64,000 nt of DNA, taken from contig NW_019091584.1 in assembly GCF_001949145.1 (NCBI RefSeq), positions 124,001 to 188,000 on the forward strand. The letters run 5' to 3'. The position numbers and the translations under genes were made by a program. Below are positions 20,653-33,900 of this stretch, piece after piece (position 1 is the first letter of the stretch; each line of letters starts with the position of its first letter). A model generated the notes under the pieces. The model searched no databases. It was not told the DNA's origin and saw only the letters and a list, made by a program, of their open reading frames with translations. The DNA comes from Acanthaster planci. Taxonomy: Eukaryota > Echinodermata > Asteroidea > Valvatida > Acanthasteridae.

Positions 20653-21660
20653 TCACTGTCTGGGCTGGTTTTGTTTGTTGCGAATGATGTCCATTTCAAT
20701 GTGCTCCACGGTCCTGGACCGGCGGTGTCTGTGTTCGCCGCACGGACGCGCCAGACCCTGGCAGCAGAACGCCGCTGAGCAGGCGCTTCGGAAGTCGGCA
20801 CTCACCCAGCTGTACACCAAGGGGTTAATGGCGCTGTTGATGCTGACCAGTATGTAACATGCCATTTGAATGGAGGCAATAGATGCCTGGACCTTGAAGT
20901 AATCCAACCAGGACGTATCAGACAGATTTAGCACCAAACTGTAAATGTTCTGAATAATTATCAGTATGCTTGAGGAGAAAAAAACAGTGTGGTTCAAGAA
21001 GAGGACAAAGGTTACCCTTATTTCTCGCCGACAATGCCGCGGAGGAGCTGTGCTGCCGCTCGTGTCCTTATTATGCATTTTCCTAATAATACCCACAAAG
21101 AGAATAACGTTGATTAACACAACAGGCGGGGTAAAGACAGTAGTAAATAGAAGTGGCAGTAGTGGTAAATCCATCTCTATCGTTACGCCGTACCCGATTC
21201 CAGTAAATATTGTCACCAGCCACAGTGCAGCCGATATCAAAATGGCACGGCCCTTGGTGGCCGTGGTTCGATACGTCAGCGGGTGGCGCACGGCGGAGAA
21301 GCGCTCGAACGCCAAGGCCGTCACGAAGCAGTAGGACCCGATGAGGTGAGCGAAGGTGGCCGATTCCACGGGAGTGACTTCCCAGTGGTCAGTAAGCACC
21401 ACCAGCGTCATTGCGTGGAAGGCAGTGTCCACTACAGCCAGGTTGGTCAAGTAGATGTTGACGATCGAGCGCATGGACTTGACGCGGGCCACGACGTACA
21501 GGAACGTCAGGTTCGTCACCAGACCGACAGGTGCCACACACTTGATCGTCAGCAGCGCAATCGATGCGTTGATCTGGTCCCACCTTTTGCTGGCTGAGTA
21601 TGCCCGGATTTCCTCCACGCCCCAACTCCTGTAGGCGTCACTATCAGAAAAGTTCGCCAT
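20653..21660 (-). CDS. Rhodopsin-class (class A) G-protein-coupled receptor, orphan, intronless
   Basis: A single 335-codon open frame, ATG to TGA, encodes a plasma-membrane seven-helix receptor. TM1 contains GLVTN (N50 = 1.50), TM2 NLAVVD (D78 = 2.50), and TM3 ends in ERF (119-121) followed by SAVRHPL in loop 2. TM4 contains W, TM5 FTPPVV, and TM7 SINSAINPLVYSW (NPxxY). A short tail has a CSAAFCC palmitoylation-type cluster and basic residues. NxS/T sequons in the N-terminus (N3, N31) could be glycosylated. Unusual: no Cys at the TM3 start (position 3.25 is V95), no Cys in extracellular loop 2, and TM6 lacks the CWxP motif and its proline. There is no signal peptide. Intronless orphan class A receptors are commonly expanded in marine invertebrates. 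Ligand unknown; the fit to any peptide or amine receptor family is too weak to name. Confidence 0.9.
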   Translation of the reverse strand: MANFSDSDAYRSWGVEEIRAYSASKRWDQINASIALLTIKCVAPVGLVTNLTFLYVVARVKSMRSIVNIYLTNLAVVDTAFHAMTLVVLTDHWEVTPVESATFAHLIGSYCFVTALAFERFSAVRHPLTYRTTATKGRAILISAALWLVTIFTGIGYGVTIEMDLPLLPLLFTTVFTPPVVLINVILFVGIIRKMHNKDTSGSTAPPRHCRREIRVTFVLFLNHTVFFSSSILIIIQNIYSLVLNLSDTSWLDYFKVQASIASIQMACYILVSINSAINPLVYSWVSADFRSACSAAFCCQGLARPCGEHRHRRSRTVEHIEMDIIRNKQNQPRQ

Positions 21661-23276
21661 GACTTCGCAGCAAAATGACCGACGAAGACGGAGAAACGCT
21701 GTTCACCGGCCTAAACTCTCCGGCTTCCTGTGCTGAATAAAGCACTGCAAATGCTCTCGCGCAAGGTCTTCGACAAAGAAAAGGTCTCGACACCCAGTAA
21801 CTACAATGAAAGTGAAATCTTAAAATGGAGGACATTGAAACTTAAGGGAATGATTTTCAATACGTCAGTACTTGAAAAATGGTCGACAGAGGTAAGATTT
21901 CTCCAGATGGCTGCCGAAGATACTGCATGCCAGCATCCGACCAAAACACTGTGAACACTGTGAAGAGAATGGTTATCATACAGGCATCAAACCAGTCTGA
22001 TAAAGCATTTACCGATATCGTCTTAAATGTGGTTCATTTAAACTTGTACATTACAAAAATACTTACAATGTTGTAAAGCAGTTTCTGAGACCCATTACGT
22101 TTTTGTGGTGAGCAAAAATTAAAGTGGATGGTGAAGAATTTTTCAGATTTTCAACGACAAAAAATGCATTCAATATTACTCAAAAAAGGGAAAACAATTT
22201 TTTGCAAGTCATAAATACCGGTATGCAACTGAATACATATTTTTGATGTATGTAATTATGAACATTGACCACTTTATAGAGTCATATGGTGTCACCCCCT
22301 CTCGCTTTTCAAATTTTGACGGCTGGGCAAGTCATCCCCCAACCTTTCCCACTCCCCCAAGTTTTTGCACAAATTCACGCCACTTCGCGAAGGCACGCAC
22401 TTTGCTCAGCCCATGGGGGTGTAGTTAAACTGCTCATGCGATTTACCCTGCTTGTGACTGGCTCTCTGTTATTTTTTGCTAAGCACATCAACTTTGCTAA
22501 GCAATCGTTTATAAGTCCCATGAAAATGGGCGCAGGTTAAAATCTTGACATAGCTACTGTAAACCAGCACGGGGACTGTGGTGATTATGAATCCCTTCTA
22601 CCGGCACGGTATAAGTCTGATATTTCAGATTCAATAGAAAGTTGAATGCAGATAGTGGTTTAGCATTCACTTCCTGGATGCGACACGCACAGTCGAAAGG
22701 AAAAGTCCGATACTCGGAATCTTAGGAGTTAGATGACGCGATCAAATTGCCTTTCAAAAGGAAGTTGAAAGGGCTGTGTACGTGATGTGACCTCTGACCA
22801 CATTACATGTTGACTTCGCGGCGACTCGAAGCCAATTTCTCTCGTTTCGATTCAGGCAGCTCGAAATTCTCGGTTGACGCCCACACACTGAAGCCGTTGC
22901 TTTGTGAGGCTTCGAGAGTTCCGTTTTTTTCTCTCCTTCGTTTTCTCCATTTATCTCCCGTTTTCTCAATCTCCTTAATTGTGTATAATTCGTGCTTTTT
23001 TCTTTCTAATTATGTTTTGCGTTTTAATGATCAATAAAACATAGAAAGAGAGAGAGAGAGAAATAAATCAACACTGCTTCTTTCGAAACATCTTCGATGC
23101 ACTGTACGCTTAATGACAAGACTGTTTAAACAGTGAACTGCGTCGTGATGCATACAGTAATATCTGCCACCAGATATTATTGTGTACAATATTACAAGAT
23201 TGCACAGTTGTTGGGATTTGAGATGTCGGACTGTTGGTTTTTTAACATTGAAAAGTACATGTATATTCATGCATTA
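21661..23276. other. Upstream region of the GPCR gene
   Basis: 1.6 kb with no gene recognised. It should contain the GPCR promoter on the minus strand, but no clear core element was identified. A short GA microsatellite lies at 23046-23062. Confidence 0.6.
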
Positions 23277-23494
23277 CTTAACGTCAGTAGCGTAGCTAGG
23301 ATTTTACAGGTGGGGGCACAAAGGGCCACCAGCATCTGGGGGGGGGGGCACCAGCTTTCAGTGGTGTGTTTTTGGGGCAAGTTTTTGTTAGCCTTGTTCA
23401 ATATCCATTCCTCCGTTTTTGCAGTGTGGGCGCTTGGAGGGCACAGGAAATTGGGGGGGGGGGCGTGCCCCCCGGCTACGCCACTGCTTAACGT
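23277..23494. mobile_element. hAT MITE with perfect 8-bp target duplication
   Basis: The element body is 23285-23486 (202 bp), with ends CAGTAGCGTAGCTAGG and, inverted, CAGTGGCGTAGCC. It is bounded by identical 8-mers CTTAACGT at 23277-23284 and 23487-23494. The 8-bp duplication and CAG-starting termini place it in the hAT superfamily. The interior is G-homopolymer rich and homologous to the element at 9912-10146 in reverse orientation. No coding capacity. Confidence 0.9.
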
Positions 23495-26400
23495 GTAACT
23501 TCAAATGCAGTCGTCAAAATAAACTTGAAAAGTACTGTAAGCTCCTGAGCAAGATGAAAGAAACGTGCAGTGGACATACTATTTTAGGTCAGCAAGAAGG
23601 TAGTGAAAATCAGTCTAGATTTGGGAGACACCCAGTAAGGCGTGACCAGATAGGTCACCGGGTAAATGTAACCGCGCAGAAAAAAAATTGCCTGGGTTAA
23701 ACACTAACTCTATGGAGGGTGGAAACTGCATCAACCCAATAGGTCGTGTTAAAGCAATTTTCAGAGTAAAACTTGTGGTTCATTTTGTCTCCGAAAAATC
23801 GGTAAATATTTACCACTGTTTTGGTTCACACACACCAGAAAAGAATTCCAAACAACAAAATTGGCTTGCCGCAACCCCGAACTTTGATTAGTTGCAGTTT
23901 TCACCCTCCCTGGCGTTGAAATTAACCCAGGCAGTTTTCAGTGCAAAGTTGAACAAAGTTTGTCCAACGAAAACTCTTAGAAATTATAGAGAAACTGAAG
24001 GACTGAAACTGATGTACTAGTAACACCATAATGCGTCACTACTCCGAGCAACATGGCCGGCAACGCCGATATCATCGTCAATTCGATCAGTTCTTGGCAC
24101 ACTAATTTATCGGATAACGCGTAGGCTCCCCGCTACCATTTATGTCATGCTGAGTAGCTTTGGAATGCTGGCTGAACATAATTATGAAATGGTGGAATTA
24201 TCTGTGTTGAGAATGAGATCAAAGATGAAGACAGTTCACGAAGGTCGCGGGAATCGGCTACCTACTGGCGGCGACTTTGAAGCGCCCAACACCGGGCGGT
24301 CAAGAATGTCCCAAGCACCTGGGCGAGCCATGTCTAACGGGGGGCTGGCAACCCAAAGTGTGCTGGGCTTAATTACCGATTAATATTAACGGCGGGCCCA
24401 CCAGTCGGGAGCCGGTGTTTTCGTTTCAGTTTGGGGTCGCTTGCTCCGGACACTAGCGCCTTGATATTTCCAGGGTCTTCAAAGCTCACCGCTGCACAGC
24501 CGGCCTTCACTCTATACAGGCCATCACTATGGAAGGAAATAAGTGGATCGACTTATTTGTCTGGTTAATACCATTGCCATATGTTACCACAAACCTATTC
24601 AGTTCACTCTGCCTAAATCATATTTAAAAATTAAGATATGATATGAAGGACATCCATGAAATAAAATATTTAAGTTGTGTGAAAATAATACACAGAAGAT
24701 CGTACACCATGGTATTATATTACACCATAAGACTAGAAAAACATATCTGCATCACAACCAAACGTTATACATGTATTTTTAAATTAAAAAAAGACCACAA
24801 ATAATGAAATTTATCTATAAAAAGGGAGCGATGGGATTTTTATTGAATCGGGTGGTTCTTGCAGGAATTTAAGAATTTTTTTGATTTTTTTTTTGGAAAT
24901 GTTCCAAGGTTTTCAAATCCGGTTGGAGGGTTGCACTAAGCAAGTGAGAATGTTTTTACTGAGGATTTGAACCATTTTCATACCCTGGGTTAGCCTCCTG
25001 ACTATAAGGGTGTCCAGTTGACAAACCTCCAGATTGTTATCATTTGAGGTGGAGTTATGATCGTTGCCTTTGTACACACGCCAAGTAAAAAAAAAATCGT
25101 TTACAGAACAAAGTGTTAAAAGTGGTGTACACCATAGGTAAAATCCCGAAAATCGGACTACCGTGTAATCCTGAAATATCTTACTTGAAAAAAAGTACTC
25201 AACATTCTCAATCAGTATGTAAAATATTTCTTTTTTTTTTCTATTAAATATAGAGTTAATTTCACATCGCACATCACATCCTTTAACAGGCACCAATTTT
25301 CTTATGTAGTGCTTGAGATGTTGTGGGAGTCTCCCTTAATGGATGGATAAACCTAAAAGCAGCTAAAATATACCAACATTCTTTCACCAAAAGCACTGCA
25401 AACCGAAATTATAGAAACCCTAGTGTTAGGCATAGAGTAGAAAATAAATTGGATCAGTGTGAAGTTGAATTTTATGCTCGTGTATTTCTGGCGATTATAT
25501 TTCTGTCTGCCAAGTCCCTAACAAATCGTGCATATTCTATTCCAGAAAGGTACATCGATAAAACCACCTTACACCGGCCCTTTTTGGCCGATGGAAAATT
25601 GAATAACTTTCTTTAATATTTACTCTCCAGCTGGGTTGGTTTTTGCTTTGTTCACGTTTATCTTTTCTGAGCCTGCTTTGAACGCCTTCTAAACGCCTTC
25701 CTGGTGACACCTTATGAACGTGTGTTAGTAATCCAAAGCTAACCACAGTGTGGTGTTCAAATCTGTGTTGCCGTGTTAATAAATGTAGACACAATGCCAC
25801 ATCTGGGTGTTAATAACAAGACACAAAAATATTTTTATCGGGTCACCGGTAACACTTTCTAATCACCAACACACTTTTATTTCCAAAAAGGTGTGTAATT
25901 TAAACGGTTACGTGTTTACAACTAACGCAAAAACGCTTTTATAATGAGAGTTGGTTTTTACATTGTGTGAAAAACGGAGCTTTTGGCGAATTTCCCCTTG
26001 GCATTTCGTATGTGCCAACAGCCTGTTGTTTCTGATGTCGCATTTTTGTATAATGTGTGTTTTCCCTACGTTTTGTGGACTTGATAAAAACCAAGACGCT
26101 TTCCAAACCATTAAAGAAAACGCGACCATACAAATTGTATTTCAGTGAAGAAAGTATTGAAACAGCGAATACGGACACGAAGACCCAAGCTATAGGCCCT
26201 GCTCCTCTGAATTTGAATGATACTGCACGCAGTTGACATTGCCTGGGAAATGCTGTAAATGTTAGATTATACCAGAAATGTTAATATCCGCAACGAAGTG
26301 ATCATTTTAAACTATTTCAAGGGAGAGAAATAATCATACTGAATCCAAAACTGCTTACCCTCTCTTCTCTAAGGTACCCACTAACCCCCCCCCTTGATAG

Positions 26401-27750
26401 ATGCCAAGTTTATGAGATGTAATAGCGCCACCTTGTGTCAGAGAGTGTCTATGTCTCTCCTCACTTTCCAAACATATGAACATCACTAAACGATTAGAAA
26501 GTCCATAGGAATTTGTCCAGTTTCATGATTTTATCACCACCCCTTCTGCTTACACCATTTTTTGTACTGTTTTAGAATTTTTTTTTAAAGAGAACCACCT
26601 CTTTTGCTTCGGCGAATGACATTTTTAATTTTTTATTTATTCTTATATCATTCTTTGTCATGAAAGTGGGGGTATCACAATAGACGCTTTGATTTGAATG
26701 CAACGTTCCACTGATAGGAATGATCTACCACCATTCTGGTAGAATTATTTTCAGAAGCCCACTTTTGGCTGTTCAGGCGAGTGGAAGCAGGAATGACTTC
26801 CTGAAGAACTGCAATATTAGTCCCATCATGGTCCCATTGAACGTCGATGATTGTCTTCTCGAAGTGTCGCAGCGACCTTGGCCGGGGCAACTTAGCGTAT
26901 GGGTCTGCCATGGTTGCAAATCACTGTCAACCGTTCTGAGGACAGATTGACTAGTTCCTTTCAGTGACGATTCGCTGTGACAGCTACCAGGCTGTTTCGA
27001 TCGATCCATATGCACCGTCATCGAATGCAATGTTTGACACGTTAACATCTCAGCAGTGACGCTAACTAGCATTGACTGACAGCCCCGGACTCGCGCCCGC
27101 TGTCAGTAATTAAGTTATCACAACAAATAGTCTGGACGTGGGGACCCCGCCTCTGCAATTAGCCCCAGATCTAAAGGGGGGGGGGCACCAGACTTTTCTC
27201 TTAAACGAAAGTTGGCATTCCCTTTCTTTACCAACTTCTTTGGGTGGGGGTCGTCGCCTTCAAATTGGTGGTCCCGCTGGGTCTGTTTACTTAGATGGCA
27301 CCGAGAGACGCCTGGGTGAATCCTTGGCGACCGGCTCGGGCAGCAGGTAGCCTCAGTGTGTATGTTCTCGTTGGCCGCTCCTTGCATGAACGGGGTTGAA
27401 GTCCTATCCAAGGGAAGAACTTTAAAGTGTAGCTGCTCTGATTTTTTCTTTCTGCAACTTTGTACTCTTCTATATATGAAAACTCTTTTATATTTCTATT
27501 TGGTTTAATGCATTGAAAACAGTGCACTTTTTTAAACTCGTAAAATCATCCACAGTTCAACACTCTACAGGACAAATGAGGGTGTCTTGCTGTGACGTCA
27601 TCAAGGATATGAAATCAGTGCATAGCTTTTTCTGTCCAAATTGTGAGCCCAAAATTTATTTGCTGAAAACAGTTCTGAGAAAAGGATTGATGCTTGCTAT
27701 TACACACATGAACAACAATGAATCTAAAGAGAAGAGGAAATTTATTTCAG
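23495..27750. other. Gene-poor intergenic interval
   Basis: No coding exon, RNA gene or well-defined repeat could be supported. Open frames here are short and have no recognisable family signature. Confidence 0.6.
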
Positions 27751-27996
27751 CAAACTGTACAAAAACGCAGAAACTTGCTTCTGTGCACAAACCAATGTAA
27801 CATTGAGGTTTTCTTTCTTCGAAAACATCACAGGTTTGCTCATGAATATGAAAATACTCATTAGCATGAAAACCAAAACGGCAGTGAGTACTCCTTGAAG
27901 TAGTGTAACAAACTTTGCAAACAAGGTTAACTGAGACACAAAGGCGCACGTTGAAGGTTTGTGTTAAAACAAATTGATTGCAGCTACCCTTTAAAG
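27751..27996 (-). repeat. Dispersed repeat, copy A
   Basis: On the minus strand this reads TTAAAGGGTAGCTGCAATC, later GTCTCAGTTAACC, TTTTCATGCTAATGAG, CCTCAATGTTACATTGG and TTTGTGCACAGAA. The same ordered blocks occur on the plus strand at 45520-45755. Family unknown; no terminal repeats were seen. Confidence 0.65.
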
Positions 27997-28845
27997 ACGG
28001 GGCAGGCGAGCCGGCCACAGCTGAGAACCGTCGGTTCGGCAAGTGCGCTCACGGATGAGGACGTTGCGCACCGACGGAATTCTGACTCCTCGTGGGGGTT
28101 GACTTTGACGGTTGGCATGAAGGGCTACGGCCTACATCTGGTGGGATCTGTGACCTCCCCCGGCCAATGGACCCGACGCAAGGACCGGCGAAACGACTTT
28201 CGGCTTGACCTCTCTGACTTCCGCGATATGCACAGTTGTGAACGATTACAGTTAATAAAGAATTAACCCGGCTTGATGGGAACTGGAACTCCATCTCGCA
28301 ATGCAGTGCATATGTCTGTTATTGACGTTACACGGGGGGTAATTTGACTTAATTTCGGAGGACTGGTCTCGCTTTGCAGTGTCATTCGACTGTCCATCAA
28401 AATCGAGCTCTTGATTACTGAACGGGTCAATAAAGAACCCACGTGTTTTTAAGTGTAACCTTCAAAAGAATTGTTGAAATGGTTGATGTTTAACGGATGC
28501 TTAAATATCAACACCCGAAACGTGAGAATTGCTATTTTCTAGAATGTATCCTTTGCCCATGATGAGGATATTTACCCAACCAGACTGTATCTTTGACAAC
28601 TAGGCAGTCTATATCTGGGGTTGCGAGGTCGCTGACGAATTAAAAAGCGAAGAAATGTCACGCTGGGAAAAAACCGACTATATTGGTAAAAACAAAATAA
28701 ACCGATTTCTGTGTAGTAAATTGTACGATTTTTTACCTTCTGTTGTGAAGCATGGAGGTAGAAGTCAATGACAGTTCTCAGCAGAACCATGCAATGGGAC
28801 AGTTGACTTCAGATGAAAAGTTAAGACTCTCTCACTTAAGTCCTA

Positions 28846-28897
28846 TCAGGGATGTCCGAACAGGGATGTCCGATCAGGGATGTCCGATCAGGGATGT
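28846..28897. repeat. 14-bp tandem repeat, about 3.7 copies
   Basis: The unit is TCAGGGATGTCCGA with one substitution (A for the first T in copy two) and a diverged last partial copy. Confidence 0.9.
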
Positions 28898-29147
28898 AAC
28901 TTGTTGCTTTGTTTTCAGCTCTTTTTACATGTTTATATGTAGCAAGATTTGTGATTAAGTAGGCCTATACAGAAGCTAAAGCCACTCAGACCCTGGAAGG
29001 AACGCAAAGCGCCGTCATTTTTTGGGTTCCTTTTTTTCATCTTTCAATCAAAAGCCGGAAGGCCGGGAGGTTAGAGTGACCCCTTAATAAGCCTTATTAT
29101 GGTTCTTGTCAGCTTTTGAGCTGCCCTCTAATTACAGTTGCAGACCA

Positions 29148-29188
29148 CACAGTGCGGCACTTTGCGGCCTGAATGCCGCAACACTGTG
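29148..29188. repeat. GC-rich imperfect hairpin
   Basis: CACAGTG (29148-29154) pairs with CACTGTG (29182-29188), and TTGCGGC pairs with GCCGCAA inside it, leaving a one-sided bulge. GTGCGGC also recurs as direct repeats. Confidence 0.5.
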
Positions 29189-32100
29189 CGGCCGATAAAG
29201 AAACGATTTGGCCTGTCAGTTGCGGGGGCACCGGCTGTCACTGGATGGGATGGACAGCGCTGATCGACGGCGGGGCCGACGCATGATAGACGGGCTGCTT
29301 GGTTCCGGGAGGACAGCTGACTTTTGTGGCAACCAGTTCGATTCGGGCCAGTCTGGGACAATGAACCATATCATCATTCCCTAAGGTTTCTAGTTTTATA
29401 AATGATAAAATGCCTACATTACAATGACACCACTGTTTCGACATTTTCCTTATAAGAAGTGAGAGGAAAGTAAAATAGATCCCAAAAGAGTCTCTTGAAT
29501 TTAAATTCAATCTTACTGACGTTATAAGAGCAGCGATGATGTACATGTATTATATCCACATGTATACATGCATCTCCATGGAAATTGTTATCATGCTGTG
29601 CATGCGTAGTAAACAGTGTCGAATCTATCCCCCACCTTTTGCAGTGAACACAGCGCGATTCTCTTGCAGACGAAAACAAGTGATTGAGGCCGTCAAAATA
29701 ACGTTACCTGCAGATCATGTCGGCCTACCAACGAAACCGTCCGTATAATTAACGTTGCCTGCGGCTGTCCTACAGAGAGCTTCTCTTTGATGACCACATC
29801 GGCCCCCTCACAGAAAATCACTATGAACGTCGCACACTAGAGGTCGGGGAAGATGGGACAAGTTTTTTTTAGGGGATCTGTAATCACATGCATTTATGTC
29901 TATGCATGTCCATGTACCTGCCCCTTATGACTTTGAGTTGATCGCTGCTCATGCACCAATTCCACCTCCATGCACACCGAATGAAAATACACTGGGAAAA
30001 CAACGTTCAGAGGTGAAATGACTTTTGTGCCCACTTTGTTGTTTTACATGTTTAACCCATGACTCGTGAAATGTTTATTAAAATGTGTTTGGGAATGCAT
30101 TTAAATAAACGCTTTTCCAAGGTACATGTTCAGCTTTTGGAAAATGATGTAATTATATAATGAAATAACGAATGAAATGGTATGATGTTATGATCATTTT
30201 TGTTTCAAGGTCGTCTTTAAATGAATTTTCGTGGGAATTTGTTCTTCCAACAAGGAATCTGCAGCTGGAAGAGGAATTCCCAAACTACCGTGGTCAAACA
30301 AACTAATAAATAATAAATAAATAAATACAAAATTATGTTTGACACCTCAAACATTATTTTTATCAGTTTTTCATCAGTGGAAATTCCCCAGCAACCAAAT
30401 TAAAACACAGTAAAGGTATCCATCAAGTTGGGCGTATTTTCTACGCATTTAAAAGATGACACAATTCCAGTACCCCAACAAGGGTTTACTACCGGTAATT
30501 TCAGATTGTTTCCTCGAGTTTTGGACCGTAGAGGGGATAATTAATCTACTTAGCCCGCATTTGTACAGTGATCCCGTGCCTGACTGCAGTACCATCAAAG
30601 AACAAGTAAGGGAACTGAATCCAATTTTGTACGCGGATTCGGGCCTACATCCGCCAAGGTATATTCCAACGGGACCCGGGGGTCCGCCTTGCAGGCGGCA
30701 CGGTGGGAGCCGCTAATCGCCTTTCGGGAAATTTACATTATTAAAGTCAAGTTAAGCCCCTTTACCAAAACACGCTTTTATGGGTTTAATTATGTTCGTT
30801 CACGGCCGCGTTAACGACTTGAAGATTGCCGCAATGCCAGACTTAGCAGACTACGAACAATAACCTTACGAAAGACTCTATTCAGCTGCCAGGCTTTCCT
30901 CATTTAAATTTCTCAGCGATTCACAGCCTCTGTAATCGCATTTTTTGAAAGTTAATCGTTTTCCCATGCTCTATTCACAGGAAAGTACACGTTTTAGCAT
31001 TAACATGTATTTTTTTAAATCTGCAACAAGCATGGCCATTTCTCAACCGAAAGTAACATGGGCCCCAGTTCGCAAAGCAAGGCAAGAGGTGTATTTTCAA
31101 TGGTGCAGTTTAAGTCAACCAACCTGCGTTGGACTTAGGGAAGACCATTCAAATCTTAATGAGAGGAATTTTGTTTTGCTAGCAATAAAATTTATATACA
31201 ATTACTTTTTAAAAGACAAACAAATTTCAATGCTTCTTTCCTCTTGGAATTTATACGCTCGTCGCCGTTCAGCTATAAATTATACATTTTAAGCTTAGGC
31301 CCTAACTACAGATATAAACATGGCTACCTTTTGAGAAGGGAAAAAATTAGCTGAAAAGTACCGCTTAAAACAGCAGCCTCAGTGCGGAACGCGTATTAAA
31401 AAGTTGCATCCTACAGTTGCGTACAATTACCCTGAAAAAAGTTTCTTGGTAATAACCATTTCGGCACTCAGAAAAAAAAGAAACCACGCAGAGGTCGTCT
31501 TGCGGCCTTTTAGTCGGAGGAACTCAGGATGTTAAGAAATCTCTTGAATGAGATATACTGTCAGACGATAAACCACGAGTCCTCATAGAATCCTCAACCC
31601 CCGCCCCTATGGGATAAAGAGACTCACAACCGTGAGTCTCACAGACAGGCGTTCTAGAGTCACAGCGAACCAAATAGAATAAAGAGCGACTCGGGTCGAC
31701 ACAATTATACTGTGATTTTAGACAGACGAACTTAACACTTACATTTGCATTGGGTTTGGCCCATGAAAAGAGCGACTTCTGAAACCAAGTCGCTCTGCTG
31801 TCGTTCCGAGCGCGCGCGACCCTAAAACACCTGTCTGAAACGAGTGTTAATAAGATGACTTTAAAAAAACTTGAAAAGAAAAACTCGCTTCCATTGCATG
31901 AACAATGCGTGCGCCATGCAATGGTAGCCGTTACGTAGCACCGTTGCTATGGGAGTGTCTACCAACAAACACCCTATAACACCAGAAATTGTTTTGAATC
32001 AGGTAAGTGTCATGAATTATTTTGGTGCATGTTGACACTTTTCGGAGCATAAAAATTAATATCCTTGGAAAAGGCGACGCCTAACTCCATACACAGAGGA

Positions 32101-33900
32101 CTGGTCGCCATGGCGACTCATGAAATAGTGGGACGTCTGCCACCAATTCTGAATGGAATCGAAAATGACCAAAGCTTGTTTACAGTTTAAGAGTTATCAG
32201 ACAAGAAACAAAGTAAAACGTTTTCCAACAGTACGCAACTTACCCAGTGGTTCCGGTGGCTATTTTATCATGGGTAGGCCTACCGAAGCAAAGTCATTAT
32301 AATTAGTTCCACAAACGCATCCTCCTCCCTTATTCGGGGGGGTGGATTCACTCATAAAAAGATGGCTTCATTAATCTGTTAATTTAATGAGTCAGATTGT
32401 CCCGAAGTACAGGGGAACATCGTGCTGACCCTTTTCCCAGACGTTAAGCGGACTGGTGCAATAGATGGACAGCTTTCTTGCGGGTATCCGTGATCACGAG
32501 CCTTTCGTGCTTATGCTGTTTATGCCTGAGATGTATCACGTCAGGGCTCATGCTGGATTTGCGTCTTTTACGAACTAGGCCCTATAGGAACTTTTTATTT
32601 TAATTTGGCACGGGGAGTCCAGTAAAGAAAATTACGTGTTTTGTTTTTCAATGCTCGAATAAAATAAAGTGATGACAGGAAGAACCGATTTGTAGTTATT
32701 TGTGAGCCGAATGTCGTATTCACGAGTTGGAATCCCATCGAAAATGATCGCAGGATCTGCACGTGAAAAGATGAATTATATGGGCCTAGTGCACGACTCG
32801 TGAGCCGTGCAACGGGTCTTGTGCTGCGGCACGAAACCCTCTCTCCACATGCCACAGTCAAATAGCTGCCATGCGGTTGTTGCGACGCTAAGAGAGCTAG
32901 ACAAGGGGAAACATGGAAAAGTAATTAGATTTCTCATGTTGGCTCGCCTCGTGTAGTCGATCTCCGGACGCGCTCCTCTGCAGCAGATGTTTTAAACCAA
33001 TTGATAATTTTCAGTCACTGTCTGCCGGGCTGTGAGGGCACACAGTTCTTTACCGCCAAATGAAATTCTTTCTAGTACGTGGTCGCCGATAGTCAATTTT
33101 CCCAAATTGAAACAGATAACTGTTATTTTTATCCATTGTCATAACTTGTCTCGCGTGTGATTGTCTGTGCAATGCATTCCAATCAACCATATTATTTCCT
33201 CTCGTTTCCTTCACCCAAGAAGTTATGTGGACATTATATTTATACCGAACTAAAATTCAGGTGATTTGCAAACAATGGCAACTACCGTCCATACTTCACA
33301 TTGAGCTCCGCGATGCTTCAGTGCATAAGGGTCGAGTTATAAAAATGAAGTGACACTGGAATGCGCGGGGCAGGAAGTAAAAGTTGATTAGAGTCTCGTT
33401 TTACTCGCAGAGACATTACCGGTGTGACTCTTACCTTTTAACTTCAGTTTGCGTCTCCGACCTTGGGGCTTTTGTTCGGAACGCAAACAATTTTCCCAAG
33501 ACACACTCACACACACTAAACTGATTGGTTACGCTTTTATTTTCACCTTGTGGAGTTTAAGTGACATATCTACAAAGTGAGGTAAATATACAAATGCCTG
33601 CCGTCTGAGGAATTAATTAAAAGGCAAGACCTGGCACGCCGTCAAACAAAATGCCAATTTTTCTCTCAACTCGTTCCCGCCTACCGAATCCAGAAGGAAA
33701 ACAAACCACGAAGAAACAAATCATGAGCGAGGTGGTTTCGCGCAAAATTGCATGATTCAAGTTGTGCTTTTATGATGAAAAGCAATTGGCGCCGAAATTA
33801 CATCATTGCAACCTCAACGACGTGCGTATTCTCTCCGACAATGAGAAGTTAGTGTTGCCGGCATGATTCGTCGATGGAGGTTTGCATAACGAGTGCACAT

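Larger units (their letters stand above)
27997..33900. other. Gene-poor intergenic interval
   Basis: No gene recognised. It contains a 14-bp tandem repeat at 28846-28897, an imperfect GC-rich hairpin at 29148-29188 and AAAT-rich sequence at 30301-30330. Confidence 0.55.

Noticed and set aside
20966-21597. Plus-strand open frames across the GPCR gene
   Set aside because: Antisense shadows of an obvious seven-helix receptor.
27961-28266. 101-codon open frame in the intergenic interval
   Set aside because: Overlaps an equally long open frame on the other strand and shows no family features.
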